From contig NZ_JAFBDN010000001.1 in the NCBI RefSeq assembly GCF_016908275.1, positions 105,578-169,577 of the forward strand: a DNA stretch of 64,000 nt, given 5' to 3'. Positions 37,407-46,591 of the stretch are shown piece after piece. Positions within the stretch are counted from its first letter, which is position 1. The number at the start of each line of letters is the position of its first letter. Both the position numbers and the translations under genes were made by a program. The notes under the pieces were generated by a model. That model ran no database searches. It had not been told where the DNA came from and saw only the letters and a program-made list of their open reading frames with translations. This DNA comes from Periweissella beninensis (GTDB lineage: Bacteria; Bacillota; Bacilli; Lactobacillales; Lactobacillaceae).

Positions 37407-38129
37407 ATGAACTATTCCATTACTGACTTAAGTAACCTAATCGATCATACTAATCTTCATCCAGATGCCACAGCTCAAGATATCCAATTACTATGCCAAC
37501 AAGCAAACCAATACCACTTTAAAATGGTTGCCATTAATCAAAGTCAAACTGCATTGTGTGCTAAGTTACTTAATACTAGTAAAGTTCATGTTGGGGCTGC
37601 AATTAGTTTTCCATTAGGCCAAACCACCCTTGCCAGTAAGTTATTTGATACCCAAGATGCAATCGCCAATGGTGCCGATGAAATTGATTACGTTGTTAAT
37701 CTCACAGCAGTTAAAAATCAACAGTGGTCCTTAGTTGCTGATGAAATGCAAAAAATTGTCTTTCTATGTCGTCAAAATAATGTTATTAGTAAAGTTATTT
37801 TCGAAAATTGTTATTTAACGACGAATGAAATTATTAAACTAGCGGAAATCGCTAAGGAAATTAAACCCGACTTTATAAAAACATCAACTGGTTTTGGTCC
37901 AAGTGGCGCCACGATTGAAGATGTCAAACTAATGAAAAAAACAGTGGGTAATAGTGTTGCGGTTAAGGCGGCGGGAGGAATTAGAAATGCCAATGATTTT
38001 TTAGCAATGCTTGCAGCGGGAGCTACTAGAATTGGAACTAGTGCTGGGATTGCTATTATTACAGAATTAACTCAACGATTGACTGCGCAAAATACCACAA
38101 CAATTTCTATCACCCCGACGAAAAAATAA
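37407..38129 (+). CDS. deoC: Deoxyribose-phosphate aldolase
   Basis: A 240-aa class I aldolase that splits 2-deoxyribose-5-phosphate into glyceraldehyde-3-phosphate and acetaldehyde. The Schiff-base Lys is in DFIKTSTGF, and the second catalytic Lys is in [10 protein letters not shown]; both match DeoC. It stands divergent from a mannose-family PTS and 15 bp before a GntR/UTRA regulator. No deoB, deoD or nupC-type gene is nearby, which separates it from the usual nucleoside-salvage setting and suggests that its substrate arrives through the PTS. Confidence 0.9.
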   Translation: MNYSITDLSNLIDHTNLHPDATAQDIQLLCQQANQYHFKMVAINQSQTALCAKLLNTSKVHVGAAISFPLGQTTLASKLFDTQDAIANGADEIDYVVNLTAVKNQQWSLVADEMQKIVFLCRQNNVISKVIFENCYLTTNEIIKLAEIAKEIKPDFIKTSTGFGPSGATIEDVKLMKKTVGNSVAVKAAGGIRNANDFLAMLAAGATRIGTSAGIAIITELTQRLTAQNTTTISITPTKK

Positions 38130-38144
38130 GAAAGGATACGAATA

Positions 38145-38864
38145 ATGACAGATATACCAATGCCCAAATATCGCCAAATTGCTGACGATTTGCTAAAAAA
38201 AATTCAAACTGGGATTTATCCAATAAATGCCTTAATTCCCAAAGAAATTGAACTTGCAACTTTTTATGGTGTTAGTCGGCCGACTATTCGTCAAGCTATT
38301 CAGCTCTTAGTTAACGATGGTTATCTTGACCGTCGCAAAAAACGTGGCACAATTGTTCGCCAACGTAAAATTGTGCAAGAATTTACCCATGTGATTGCTA
38401 GCTACGATCAAGAAATGGATAATCATGGCCTAATTCCCATGACCAAAGTCATTATGTTTACCACTGAAGTGGCCGATAATGAAGTCTGTGAACGTTTAAA
38501 TCTCCCCATAGACTCAATTGTTTTTAAGCTTGTTCGGCTACGTTATGCTAATGATCAACCAATTGTGATTGTTACCACCTATATTCCCTATAGTGTGGTT
38601 CCACATTTGAGTGATTATGACTTTACGGCGGTTTCCCTTTATGAAACTTTAGCGGCCAATAATACCGCAGTTGTCCGTGTACAACGCCGGCTAGAAGTTA
38701 TCAAGGCAGATGAGACTGTTGCTAATCTACTCAATGTTCAACAAAACGAACCCCTTTTTTATTTTCATACGATCGGTCACACACAGGACTCTGGCGCTAT
38801 TGAATATTCTATTGCTAAATATCGTGGCGATCTAAATTCTTTCAACATTGACGTTAGTTTGTAA
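38145..38864 (+). CDS. GntR-family regulator with UTRA domain
   Basis: A 239-aa HutC-subfamily repressor: N-terminal winged helix (PKYRQIADDLLKKIQTG, then FYGVSRPTIRQAIQLLVNDG) and C-terminal UTRA effector domain (about residues 80-235). Such proteins sense phosphorylated sugars or amines. It is co-transcribed with deoC and stands divergent from the PTS operon, so it probably represses both and responds to the imported sugar phosphate. Confidence 0.85.
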   Translation: MTDIPMPKYRQIADDLLKKIQTGIYPINALIPKEIELATFYGVSRPTIRQAIQLLVNDGYLDRRKKRGTIVRQRKIVQEFTHVIASYDQEMDNHGLIPMTKVIMFTTEVADNEVCERLNLPIDSIVFKLVRLRYANDQPIVIVTTYIPYSVVPHLSDYDFTAVSLYETLAANNTAVVRVQRRLEVIKADETVANLLNVQQNEPLFYFHTIGHTQDSGAIEYSIAKYRGDLNSFNIDVSL

Positions 38865-38882
38865 AAAAATTTTTAAAAATCA

Positions 38883-38911
38883 TTGACAAGTTATTTTTAA
38901 ATTGTTAATAT
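38883..38911 (+). promoter_or_regulatory. Promoter of the Ile T-box transcript
   Basis: TTGACA (38883-38888), 17-bp spacer, TAATAT (38906-38911): a near-consensus sigma-A promoter directly after the gntR stop. Confidence 0.8.
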
Positions 38912-38934
38912 ACATCCAACAATTAAATTTTAAT

Positions 38935-39205
38935 GAGAAACGTTGAGTAGGAAAGTAGGCTTTTTATTATTTTTAGCGAGTCGTTGGTTGGTGCAAAACG
39001 ATAATAATTTAAATTTGAAAATCACCTATGAGTTATCCGGCGAACTTTTATGTCGTAGTCAGGATTGGGAGCTCCCATTATAGAGCTAGCAAATTACAGT
39101 TGTAGCTTGCGAATTGAGATTCACTATTTGTTTAGTGAATAAAAATAAGGTGGTACCGCGTAATGACGCCCTTTAATAGCCAGTTGGCTGTTGAAGGGCT
39201 TTTTT
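38935..39205 (+). promoter_or_regulatory. T-box leader, specifier probably ATC (Ile)
   Basis: The antiterminator core AAGGTGGTACCGCG is at 39147-39160; the terminator GCCCTTTAATAGCC/GGCTGTTGAAGGGC plus T6 is at 39168-39205. Stem I runs from about 38940; its specifier loop reads TTGAAA-ATC-ACCTAT with ATC at 39021-39023, aligned with the Met T-box of this window. It therefore should respond to uncharged tRNA-Ile. The genes that follow have no obvious isoleucine function. Confidence 0.85.
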
Positions 39206-39245
39206 GTTGATTTAATTGAAATTTTTAATAAAGGTGGTAAGTGCT

Positions 39246-39320
39246 ATGTCGGACTCAAGCGATATTTCAGATATTAATAACATTAAATTTACTATTAAAC
39301 ACCCTTTACCTAAATTTTAA
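39246..39320 (+). CDS. 24-codon Ile-rich ORF after the T-box, possible gene remnant
   Basis: ATG 39246 has a usable AAGGTGG 8-9 nt upstream. The 24 residues begin MSDSSDISDINNIK and end HPLPKF before TAA; four are isoleucine. It starts 41 nt after the T-box terminator and ends 24 nt before the hydratase start. It may be a small peptide, or the truncated start of a gene that once stood under the Ile T-box. I do not recognise it. Confidence 0.35.
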   Translation: MSDSSDISDINNIKFTIKHPLPKF

Positions 39321-39343
39321 AGTATTTTATGGAGGAATTGATT

Positions 39344-40159
39344 ATGACTTTAGTAACAACCGAACCTACTACCTTGACTGAAAATGAACTTAAATTTGCC
39401 CACGCCTTATTTGATGCTTATCAAACACGGAAACCACTGACTGAAAAAGATTGGCAAGATACTGTTACCACGGATGAACGAGCCTATGCTGTTCAAGATA
39501 AACTGACTGCCTTAAAACGTGAAGCAGTTGGTGGCTATAAAGTATCCTTAACGAGCGCTAAAACACAAGCAATGTTTGCTGCAACAAGCCCTCTATACGG
39601 TGCACAAGTTAAAAGTCACTTTTTAACTAGTCCAGCAACAGTTAGTCTACAAACATTAATGGAACCCTTAGTTGAAGTTGAGTTAGCCTTTGAAGCAACC
39701 GCTGATTTACTACCTACTGACTCATTAAGTGATCTAATGGCTAAGACTAACGTCGCGGGAGCTTTAGAATTACCTGATTCTCGCTTTGCAGATTGGTTCC
39801 CACAGCTATCCAAGTATATGGTAATGGCTGATGCTGCTGTTGGTGGGTTAGTTGTATACAGTCAACCAAGACCAACTACTAGTCTATTTAAAGATGTTGA
39901 TCAAGTAACCAAAGTTGCCTGTGAATTAACCCATGATAATGAAACAGTTGCTAGTGGGCAAGCAAGCGAAGTTCTGGGTAATCCGCTAAACTCGCTTCAC
40001 TGGCTCGTTGCTCAATTAGCTGACCAAGGTAAAACCTTTAAGGCCGGACAAATGGTTTCAGCAGGGACCTTTGTTTTACCACCAGCTCTTACTACTGGTA
40101 CTTGGCACGTTGATTTTACGCATGGTTTGGCTAGTGTTACGGTGACAGTTACCGCTTAG
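39344..40159 (+). CDS. 2-keto-4-pentenoate hydratase-like protein (FAH superfamily)
   Basis: A 271-aa protein of the MhpD/fumarylacetoacetate-hydrolase fold: AVQDKLTALKREAVGGYKVSL near residue 55, then MEPLVEVELAF with the metal-binding acidic residues and ELPDSRFADW. Such enzymes hydrate 2-oxo-pent-4-enoate or decarboxylate oxo-acids. The start is ATG 39344 with GGAGG 8 nt upstream, not the ATG 39329 that overlaps it. It is the first full-size gene behind the Ile T-box and is followed by aroD. No aromatic degradation genes are nearby, so its substrate is unclear. Confidence 0.7.
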   Translation: MTLVTTEPTTLTENELKFAHALFDAYQTRKPLTEKDWQDTVTTDERAYAVQDKLTALKREAVGGYKVSLTSAKTQAMFAATSPLYGAQVKSHFLTSPATVSLQTLMEPLVEVELAFEATADLLPTDSLSDLMAKTNVAGALELPDSRFADWFPQLSKYMVMADAAVGGLVVYSQPRPTTSLFKDVDQVTKVACELTHDNETVASGQASEVLGNPLNSLHWLVAQLADQGKTFKAGQMVSAGTFVLPPALTTGTWHVDFTHGLASVTVTVTA

Positions 40160-40297
40160 GTTTTAAATGTTGACTGGCTTTCCATTGAAGTATTGATATT
40201 TTTTTATAAATTAAAAATATTTCCTATTTTTGATCAGTTAATCACAAAGGTAAACTAAATGTGTTATTAAATTATATTCTTTGTGAAGTATTTCAAA

Positions 40298-41047
40298 ATG
40301 GCCAATGTAACAATTAAAAATTTAACCTTAGCAACTGATAAAACAAGTATTGCTATCCCAATTACTAAAGATACTACTAGTTCTATTTTAGAATATGCGC
40401 AAGCGATTAAAACGGTAAACCCAGATTTGGTTGAATGGCGCATTGATTTCTTTGAGGCTGTTCTAAATGACACTAAATTAATTAAAACTAGTCATGATTT
40501 ACGAGCAATCTTAGCCCCTATTCCCGTTTTAATAACATTTAGAACCTATGGAGAAGGAGGTAATCTGCCCCTTGATGATACTAGTTATTTTAAATTATTA
40601 GCAACGATTATTGATAATAATTTAGCTGATTCAATTGATATTGAACTTACTCATGATTTTGCTACGATTAAAACCTTAGTTACGAATACTCATGCTGCGA
40701 ATATTCCAGTCATTATGAGTAATCACGATTTTGTTAAAACACCTTCACTAACTGATGGTCTTAGCTTATTAACTGCAATGGATCGTTTAGATGCAGATGT
40801 TTTAAAAATTGCTAGTATGCCCAATAGCACGATGGATGTGTTAACCGTTTTACAACTATCGACAATGGCTAATCAGATTTTTGATAAACCAATCATCACC
40901 ATTTCCATGGGTGAACTTGGTAAATTAACCCGTTTTAGTGGACCCGTTTTTCATTCCTGCTTAACCTTTGCAGCCTTAGAAGATGCATCTGCACCCGGTC
41001 AGTTAGATCTTGATACGTTAAAAACATTCTTAGCTGAACTTAGTTAA
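40298..41047 (+). CDS. aroD: 3-Dehydroquinate dehydratase, type I
   Basis: A 249-aa class I dehydroquinase of the shikimate pathway. Active-site residues are visible: His in SNHDF, Schiff-base Lys in DVLKIAS, Arg in LTRFSG. EWRIDFFE is the usual N-terminal substrate site. Start uncertain: ATG 40298 is used, but GTG 40283 is possible and neither has a good ribosome site. It stands apart from other aro genes, 138 bp after the hydratase-like gene. The shikimate pathway would supply chorismate for menF, but type I enzymes also work in quinate use. Confidence 0.88.
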   Translation: MANVTIKNLTLATDKTSIAIPITKDTTSSILEYAQAIKTVNPDLVEWRIDFFEAVLNDTKLIKTSHDLRAILAPIPVLITFRTYGEGGNLPLDDTSYFKLLATIIDNNLADSIDIELTHDFATIKTLVTNTHAANIPVIMSNHDFVKTPSLTDGLSLLTAMDRLDADVLKIASMPNSTMDVLTVLQLSTMANQIFDKPIITISMGELGKLTRFSGPVFHSCLTFAALEDASAPGQLDLDTLKTFLAELS

Positions 41048-41476
41048 GTACCATTTTAATCCATAGTCTTGCATGCATTATCACCTAATCATCGAGTATG
41101 CCTTTGCTAATCTGTTAAGCAATTTGTGTTAGTAACTCAAGGTTACGTAGATATTAAAAAAGAGCAGAAAATTTATTTTTTCTACCCTTTTTTATTGTAT
41201 ATGTTAAATTATTAATTTACCGCTATTAACTTTTAAATATTAGCATTGTGACCTCGTTATGATAAAATAAACAAATTTATCATTAATTTTAACAGCAGAC
41301 AAGGTTAGCGTAAAAACTTCGTGAAAAAAGAAGCTAATTTTAAAAAGCCATTGACAATTGCTTATAAATGTTAGAACATATTAATAATTTTAATTTTTTT
41401 AACATTTAAGATTGATTAATATATAGTTATTCCTTTTATCATCCATTTATTTTGCCTATCGATTAGGAGGTAGTTT
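41048..41476. other. 429-bp gap after aroD
   Basis: It contains a weak terminator-like hairpin with T-tract (about 41157-41195, AGCAGAAAA...TTTTTTCT...CTTTTTT). Near 41351 there is a TTGACA that could serve the downstream permease operon. I found no T-box, leader peptide with amino-acid codon runs, or conserved riboswitch. Confidence 0.5.
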
Positions 41477-42907
41477 ATGTCAAGTTTCAAAGAAAAGATT
41501 TTTCGTAAAGAAGATCCCAGCGTTTATGAGAGCAAGGATGCCCATCTTGTTCGATCACTGCGTGTTCGTGATTTTTTAGCTCTTGGCGTGGGAACCATTG
41601 TTTCAACTTCAATCTTCACCCTACCCGGTGTCGTTGCCGCTGAACATGCTGGTCCTGCTGTCGCATTGTCATTTTTAGTCGCGGCAATTGTTGCTGGGAT
41701 GGTTTCCTTTGCATATGCTGAAATGGCATCAGCCATGCCCTTTGCCGGTTCAGCATACTCATGGATTAATGTTATCTTTGGTGAATTTTTTGGTTGGGTC
41801 GCCGGATGGGCCTTACTAGCAGAATACTTTATCGCCGTTGCCTTTGTCGCATCTGGTTTATCAGCTAACTTCCGTGGGTTACTTGAACCATTAGGTATTT
41901 CACTCCCTGCTAGTTTAAGTAATGCCTTTGGCACTAATGGTGGCGTTATTGATATTGTTGCTGCCGTTGTTATTTTAGGTGTTGCCCTATTACTATCACA
42001 CGGTGTTTCAACCGCTGCTAAGATTGAAAACGTCTTAGTTATTTTAAAAGTTTTAGCCATTCTTTTATTTATTGTCGTTGGTTTAACTGCCATTCGTACC
42101 AGTAACTACTTCCCCTTTATCCCTAAATATCACATGACAGCAAATGGGGACTTTGGTGGTTGGCAAGGCGTATATGCTGGCGTATCCATGATTTTTCTAG
42201 CATACATTGGTTTTGATTCAATTGCTGCTAATTCTGCTGAAGCAATCAATCCGCAAAAAACGATGCCTCGTGGTATTTTAGGCTCATTAGCCATTGCCGT
42301 TGTCTTATTCATGGGTGTTTCCTTAGTCTTGGTCGGCATGTTTAAATATTCAAGTTATGCTAATAATGCTGAACCAGTTGGTTGGGCTTTACGACAAAGT
42401 GGCCATGCAGTTGTTGCAACCATTGTCCAATCAATTAGTGTTATTGGGATGTTTACCGCACTGATTGGTATGATGCTAGCTGGTTCTCGTCTGCTTTACT
42501 CATTTGGTCGTGATGGCATGCTTCCTAAATGGCTTGGCCAATTAGATAAAGCAAACCGCCCAAATCGCTCACTTTGGCTCCTCACTATTATTGGTCTAGT
42601 TATCGGTTCGATGTTTCCTTTCGCCTTTCTGGCCCAATTAATCTCGGCCGGCACGTTAATTGCCTTTATGTTTGTAACGCTTGGTATTTATGGTCTACGT
42701 TCTCGTGAAGGTAAGGATATTGACGTACCTGCTTTTAAAATGCCTTTCTATCCAGTTATGCCCGCCCTTAGTTTCATTGGTGTTTTAGTTGTCTTTTGGG
42801 GCTTAGGTAACGATGCTAAACTTTACGCTGGTATCTGGTTTATCGTCGGTGTCATTATTTACTTTACCTATGGTTCAAGAAACTCGTATCTTAATAAACA
42901 AAAGTAG
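41477..42907 (+). CDS. APC-superfamily amino-acid permease
   Basis: A 476-aa, 12-helix permease of the cationic/YfnA-like APC type: GVGTIVSTSIFTLPGVVAAEHAGP, FAYAEMASAMPFAGSAYSW, EFFGWVAGWALLAEYFIA. It is a clear paralogue of the protein at 53361-54839 (same motifs throughout). It lies directly before an isoleucine-2-epimerase gene (9 bp), so it probably moves branched-chain amino acids, perhaps D-forms or the epimer, across the membrane. AGGAGG precedes the ATG. Confidence 0.85.
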   Translation: MSSFKEKIFRKEDPSVYESKDAHLVRSLRVRDFLALGVGTIVSTSIFTLPGVVAAEHAGPAVALSFLVAAIVAGMVSFAYAEMASAMPFAGSAYSWINVIFGEFFGWVAGWALLAEYFIAVAFVASGLSANFRGLLEPLGISLPASLSNAFGTNGGVIDIVAAVVILGVALLLSHGVSTAAKIENVLVILKVLAILLFIVVGLTAIRTSNYFPFIPKYHMTANGDFGGWQGVYAGVSMIFLAYIGFDSIAANSAEAINPQKTMPRGILGSLAIAVVLFMGVSLVLVGMFKYSSYANNAEPVGWALRQSGHAVVATIVQSISVIGMFTALIGMMLAGSRLLYSFGRDGMLPKWLGQLDKANRPNRSLWLLTIIGLVIGSMFPFAFLAQLISAGTLIAFMFVTLGIYGLRSREGKDIDVPAFKMPFYPVMPALSFIGVLVVFWGLGNDAKLYAGIWFIVGVIIYFTYGSRNSYLNKQK

Positions 42908-42916
42908 GTGAGTCAC

Positions 42917-44263
42917 ATGGTTGAAGATACAAATCGTTCCTTATTAACTAAAGAAGCTGCTGCCCTATCCCCGGCAACACGTGTTAAATATTATGATATT
43001 GTTATTGACCATGGTAACGGTGCCACAATTACCGATGCTGATGGTAAAACATATATTGATTTACTAGCTAGTGCCTCTTCAACAAACACTGGCCACGCTC
43101 ATCCCCACATTGTTGCAGCAATTACCAAGCAGGCTCAAAAATTAATTCAATATACACCAGCCTATTTTGCCAATGAACCTGCCGCTAAATTAGCTCCACG
43201 GTTAGCCGCCTTGGCTCCCATAAGTGGTCCAGTCAAACTTGCCTGGGGTAATTCCGGTTCAGATGCAAATGATGCCATCATTAAATTTGCGCGTGCCTAT
43301 ACTAATCGTCAGTATGTTGTTAGCTTTACGGGGGCTTATCATGGTTCAACTTACGGTTCTTTAACTACCTCTGCTGTTAGTCTAAATATGAGCCGCAAAA
43401 TTGGTCCCCTATTACCAGGTGTTGTTAAAGTACCTTATCCCGATCCCTGGCAACGACTTGCTAACGAAAGCGAAGATGCATTTGTTGACCGGTTGTTTAG
43501 GGCCTTTAAACAACCCTTTGAAACCTATCTACCAGCAGAAGAAGTTGCCGTTATTTTAATTGAGCCAATTCAAGGAGATGGTGGGATTGTTAAAGCACCA
43601 ACTAGTTATTTAAAAAAAGTTTATGATTTCGCCCATGAACATGGTATTTTATTTGCCGTTGATGAGGTTAATCAAGGACTCGGCCGTACTGGTAAATGGT
43701 GGTCAATTGAAAACTTTGAAGGGCTTGAACCTGATTTAATGTCGGTTGGTAAATCATTAGCTTCTGGCTTACCCCTAAGTGTTGTTATGGGTAAAGCACC
43801 GATTATGGATGCCTTGGGGTCACCTGCGCATACTTTTACTGCTGCAGGTAATCCAGTTACCACAGCAGCGGCCTTAGCTACCCTAGATGTTATTGAAAAT
43901 GAACATTTAATTGAACGCTCAGCGCTTTTAGGTCAAAGAGCGCAAGCCTTTTTTGAAAATGAGCAAAAACAATTTGCATTTATTGGTGATGTACGGATGT
44001 ATGGCTTGAACGGTGGGATTGATATTGTCGATCCAATCACTGGGTTGAGTGATGCCACTGCTACCACTAAATTAATCTACCGGGTTTTTGAACTAGGCGC
44101 AATTATTATTAGTCTCCGTGGTAATGTCTTACGGTTCCAACCACCATTAGTTATTACAGAAGATGAACTAACACAAGCCTTTAGTATTCTCCATCAAGCC
44201 TTTACTGAACTAGCAGCTGGCACCTTGGAACTCCCAAATAACGCTAGCGAAATTGGTTGGTAA
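42917..44263 (+). CDS. Isoleucine 2-epimerase (branched-chain amino-acid racemase)
   Basis: A 448-aa class-III aminotransferase-fold PLP enzyme. The PLP Lys is in SVGKSLASGLPLS, the cofactor Asp in FAVDEVNQGLGRTG, and the sequence from YIDLLASASS through GNSGSDANDAIIKFARAY to the C-terminal IGW follows the isoleucine 2-epimerase described from lactobacilli very closely. That enzyme converts L-isoleucine to D-allo-isoleucine and racemises valine and leucine. The start is ATG 42917 (AGGTGAG upstream). Second gene of an operon with an amino-acid permease, ended by a strong terminator. A GABA-aminotransferase annotation would be a common mislabel. Confidence 0.85.
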   Translation: MVEDTNRSLLTKEAAALSPATRVKYYDIVIDHGNGATITDADGKTYIDLLASASSTNTGHAHPHIVAAITKQAQKLIQYTPAYFANEPAAKLAPRLAALAPISGPVKLAWGNSGSDANDAIIKFARAYTNRQYVVSFTGAYHGSTYGSLTTSAVSLNMSRKIGPLLPGVVKVPYPDPWQRLANESEDAFVDRLFRAFKQPFETYLPAEEVAVILIEPIQGDGGIVKAPTSYLKKVYDFAHEHGILFAVDEVNQGLGRTGKWWSIENFEGLEPDLMSVGKSLASGLPLSVVMGKAPIMDALGSPAHTFTAAGNPVTTAAALATLDVIENEHLIERSALLGQRAQAFFENEQKQFAFIGDVRMYGLNGGIDIVDPITGLSDATATTKLIYRVFELGAIIISLRGNVLRFQPPLVITEDELTQAFSILHQAFTELAAGTLELPNNASEIGW

Positions 44264-44327
44264 TATGTGCGATTAGCATAATAAACTAGCCCTACCAGCT
44301 TCATTTAAGGTGCTTACTTAAATAATA

Positions 44328-44378
44328 AAACAGAGATTAATCACCGTTTATTATTGGTGATTAATCTCTGTTTTTGTT
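44328..44378 (+). terminator. Terminator of the permease-epimerase operon
   Basis: AAACAGAGATTAATCACC pairs perfectly with GGTGATTAATCTCTGTTT (18 bp, 10-nt loop), followed by TTTTGTTTTTT. Confidence 0.92.
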
Positions 44379-44430
44379 TTTTAACATTAACTCTGAAACC
44401 CGCTTGACCATAAATCGATTGAACCGCGCT

Positions 44431-44751
44431 TTACACATGAATACCTAAGGCCAAACGAGCTAGTTGACTCATTTTTTGCACGGACCAACGTGGTTCAAAA
44501 ACAATTTCAAAGTTTACTTTCTTAACCCTAGAATGCCTAAGTAAAGTTTCTTCAATTTGTTCTTTTAAATAATCGGTCAATGGGCACCCTAACATTGTTA
44601 AAGTCATGACGACTAAACAACTACCTTGATTATCAAGTTTAACGTCATATATCAAACCCAAATTAACCACATCAATTTATAATTCTAAATCAACAACTTG
44701 TGTTAAAAGGTTTAACGCGATAGGCATAAATTCATTGTTTTGTTTAACCAA
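44431..44751 (-). pseudogene. DUF59/SufT-like gene interrupted by a stop codon
   Basis: From TTG 44751 (GGAAGGA nearby, overlapping the end of sufB) the frame runs about 24 codons to TAA at 44679-44677, then continues in the same frame to 44431. The distal part, IDVVNLGLIYDVKLD and TMLGCPLTDYLKEQIEE with the conserved Cys, is the MIP18/DUF59 domain that aids Fe-S delivery. The stop falls exactly where the family motif DPELGIDIVNLG is expected. A 79-aa product from GTG 44670 would keep most of the domain. Last gene of the suf operon. Confidence 0.7.
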
Positions 44752-46147
44752 TTGATCCTTCCATTTCAAACGCAATCAACCGATTTAATTCAACTGCGTA
44801 TTCCATTGGTAACTCTTTTGTAAAGGGTTCAACAAAGCTCATTACAATCATTTCAGTTGCTTTACTTTGACTAATTCCACGTGACATTAAGTAATACAAT
44901 TGGTCTTCAGAAATTTTAGAAACTTTAGCCTCATGTTCCATCGCTACATCACTATTCAAAATTTCATTATATGGAATTGTATCACTTTTTGATTGATCAT
45001 CCATAATGATCGTGTCACACTCAACATGTGCTAAGGATCCTGCACTATTCCTAGCAAATTTTACATTACCACGATAGTTAACACTGCCACCAGTTCGCGC
45101 AATTGATTTTGAAACAATTGATGATGATGTATTGGGGGCATTATGAATCATTTGCGCACCCGTATCCGAAATAATGCCATTACTAGCTAAGGCAATTGAT
45201 AACATTGTTCCTCTGGCACCATAACCATTAAGATAAACGGAGGGATACTTCATTGTCACTTTTGAGCCAAGATTACCATCCACCCATTCCATAATTGCAT
45301 TATCCAATGCTTGTGCACGCTTAGTTTCTAAGCTATACACATTATCTGACCAATTTTGAATCGTCGTATAGCGACAATACCCATTAGCTAATACGTTAAC
45401 CTCGACCACAGCAGCATGTAGACTATCTGAGTCGTATTGTGGCGCCGTACAACCCTCAACATATTCCAGATGTGCACCTTCATCAACAATAATTAGGGTT
45501 CTTTCAAACTGCCCAGTGTTCTCAGCATTTAAGCGAAAATACGCTTGAATTGGCATTGGTACGGTCACCCCAGCAGGTACATAGATAAAACTCCCTCCTG
45601 ACCAAACGGCACTATTTAAGGCTGCATATTTATTATTATCTGGTTTAACTAATTTGCCAAACCATTTTTTAAACAACTCTGGGTATTCTTTTAACGCACT
45701 ATCAGTATCAGTAAATATAATTCCCATTGTTGCTAATTGCTTTTGGATATTGTGATACACAACCTCTGATTCATACTGTGCAGATGAACCGGCTAAATAC
45801 TTGCGTTCTGCTTCTGGGACGCCCAAACGATCAAAAGTTGTTTTTATTTTTGCTGGGACGTCTTCCCAATCACGATATTTTTTATCCGTCGCCTTTTGAT
45901 AAAATTTCATATTTGCTAAATCTAGTTTACTTAAATCCGGCCCAAAATTAGCTTCATTCATTTTAAGATAGGTTTGATAGGCTGCTAGCCGATACGTTAA
46001 CATCCACGCTGGTTCATTTTTAGCCGCTGATATTTGGCGGATGACTGCTTCACTCAACCCCCGCCCTGTTGAAAATACTGGTTTTACATCATCATGAAAG
46101 CCATATTCATAATCTTCATCTGTCATGATACTTTCTAATTCACTCAT
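44744..46147 (-). CDS. sufB: Fe-S cluster scaffold protein SufB
   Basis: A 467-aa Suf[28 protein letters not shown] and the C-terminal [25 protein letters not shown] are diagnostic. It builds clusters in the SufBCD scaffold. Its ATG follows the sufU stop directly (TAAATG). Fifth of sufC-sufD-sufS-sufU-sufB. Confidence 0.95.
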   Translation of the reverse strand: MSELESIMTDEDYEYGFHDDVKPVFSTGRGLSEAVIRQISAAKNEPAWMLTYRLAAYQTYLKMNEANFGPDLSKLDLANMKFYQKATDKKYRDWEDVPAKIKTTFDRLGVPEAERKYLAGSSAQYESEVVYHNIQKQLATMGIIFTDTDSALKEYPELFKKWFGKLVKPDNNKYAALNSAVWSGGSFIYVPAGVTVPMPIQAYFRLNAENTGQFERTLIIVDEGAHLEYVEGCTAPQYDSDSLHAAVVEVNVLANGYCRYTTIQNWSDNVYSLETKRAQALDNAIMEWVDGNLGSKVTMKYPSVYLNGYGARGTMLSIALASNGIISDTGAQMIHNAPNTSSSIVSKSIARTGGSVNYRGNVKFARNSAGSLAHVECDTIIMDDQSKSDTIPYNEILNSDVAMEHEAKVSKISEDQLYYLMSRGISQSKATEMIVMSFVEPFTKELPMEYAVELNRLIAFEMEGSIG

Positions 46148-46591
46148 TTACTTACCTTCGTTTTCCAAAATTTCAGCTAAGCCATGCCACGCCAAGGTAG
46201 CACATTTAATTCGGGTTGGAAACTGCGCAATACTACTTAATACGGCAGCATCTTTCAATTGCTGATTATCAGCTTGGGTAATTACTTGACCACTAATTTT
46301 TGCCAAAAAGTTAGTAATAACTTTCTGGGCAGTTTTAATCTCTAGCCCCTTAACCGTGTTAGTTAACATACTCGCTGATGCTTGTGAAATAGTACAACCA
46401 TGACCGGTAAATTTAATATTGGTTATTATTTTATTTTCAATCATAACTTGAAGCTCAATAACATCACCACAAGTTGGATTTTTTAACCTAATCTGGGCAG
46501 TTGGCATTACTAGTTGTCCTTGGTTATGCGGATTTTGTGCATGCTCAAGAACTACTTGTTTATAAAGTTGTTCTAGTTTTAATAAAGTCAT
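46148..46591 (-). CDS. sufU: SufU sulfur-transfer protein
   Basis: A 147-aa SufU with the three zinc/sulfur-accepting Cys: NPTCGDVIEL, GHGCTISQASASM, IKCATLAWHGL, and the Gram-positive insert that distinguishes it from IscU. It takes persulfide sulfur from SufS. The start codon overlaps the sufS stop (ATGA). Confidence 0.93.
   Translation of the reverse strand: MTLLKLEQLYKQVVLEHAQNPHNQGQLVMPTAQIRLKNPTCGDVIELQVMIENKIITNIKFTGHGCTISQASASMLTNTVKGLEIKTAQKVITNFLAKISGQVITQADNQQLKDAAVLSSIAQFPTRIKCATLAWHGLAEILENEGK

Noticed and set aside
41524..42093. 189-aa open frame on the minus strand inside the permease gene
   Set aside because: It is the antisense shadow of a conserved membrane protein, with no ribosome site and unusual composition.
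42917..44263. 4-aminobutyrate or ornithine aminotransferase
   Set aside because: The sequence follows the lactobacillus isoleucine 2-epimerase from the N-terminal third to the terminal IGW, and the context is branched-chain amino-acid related.
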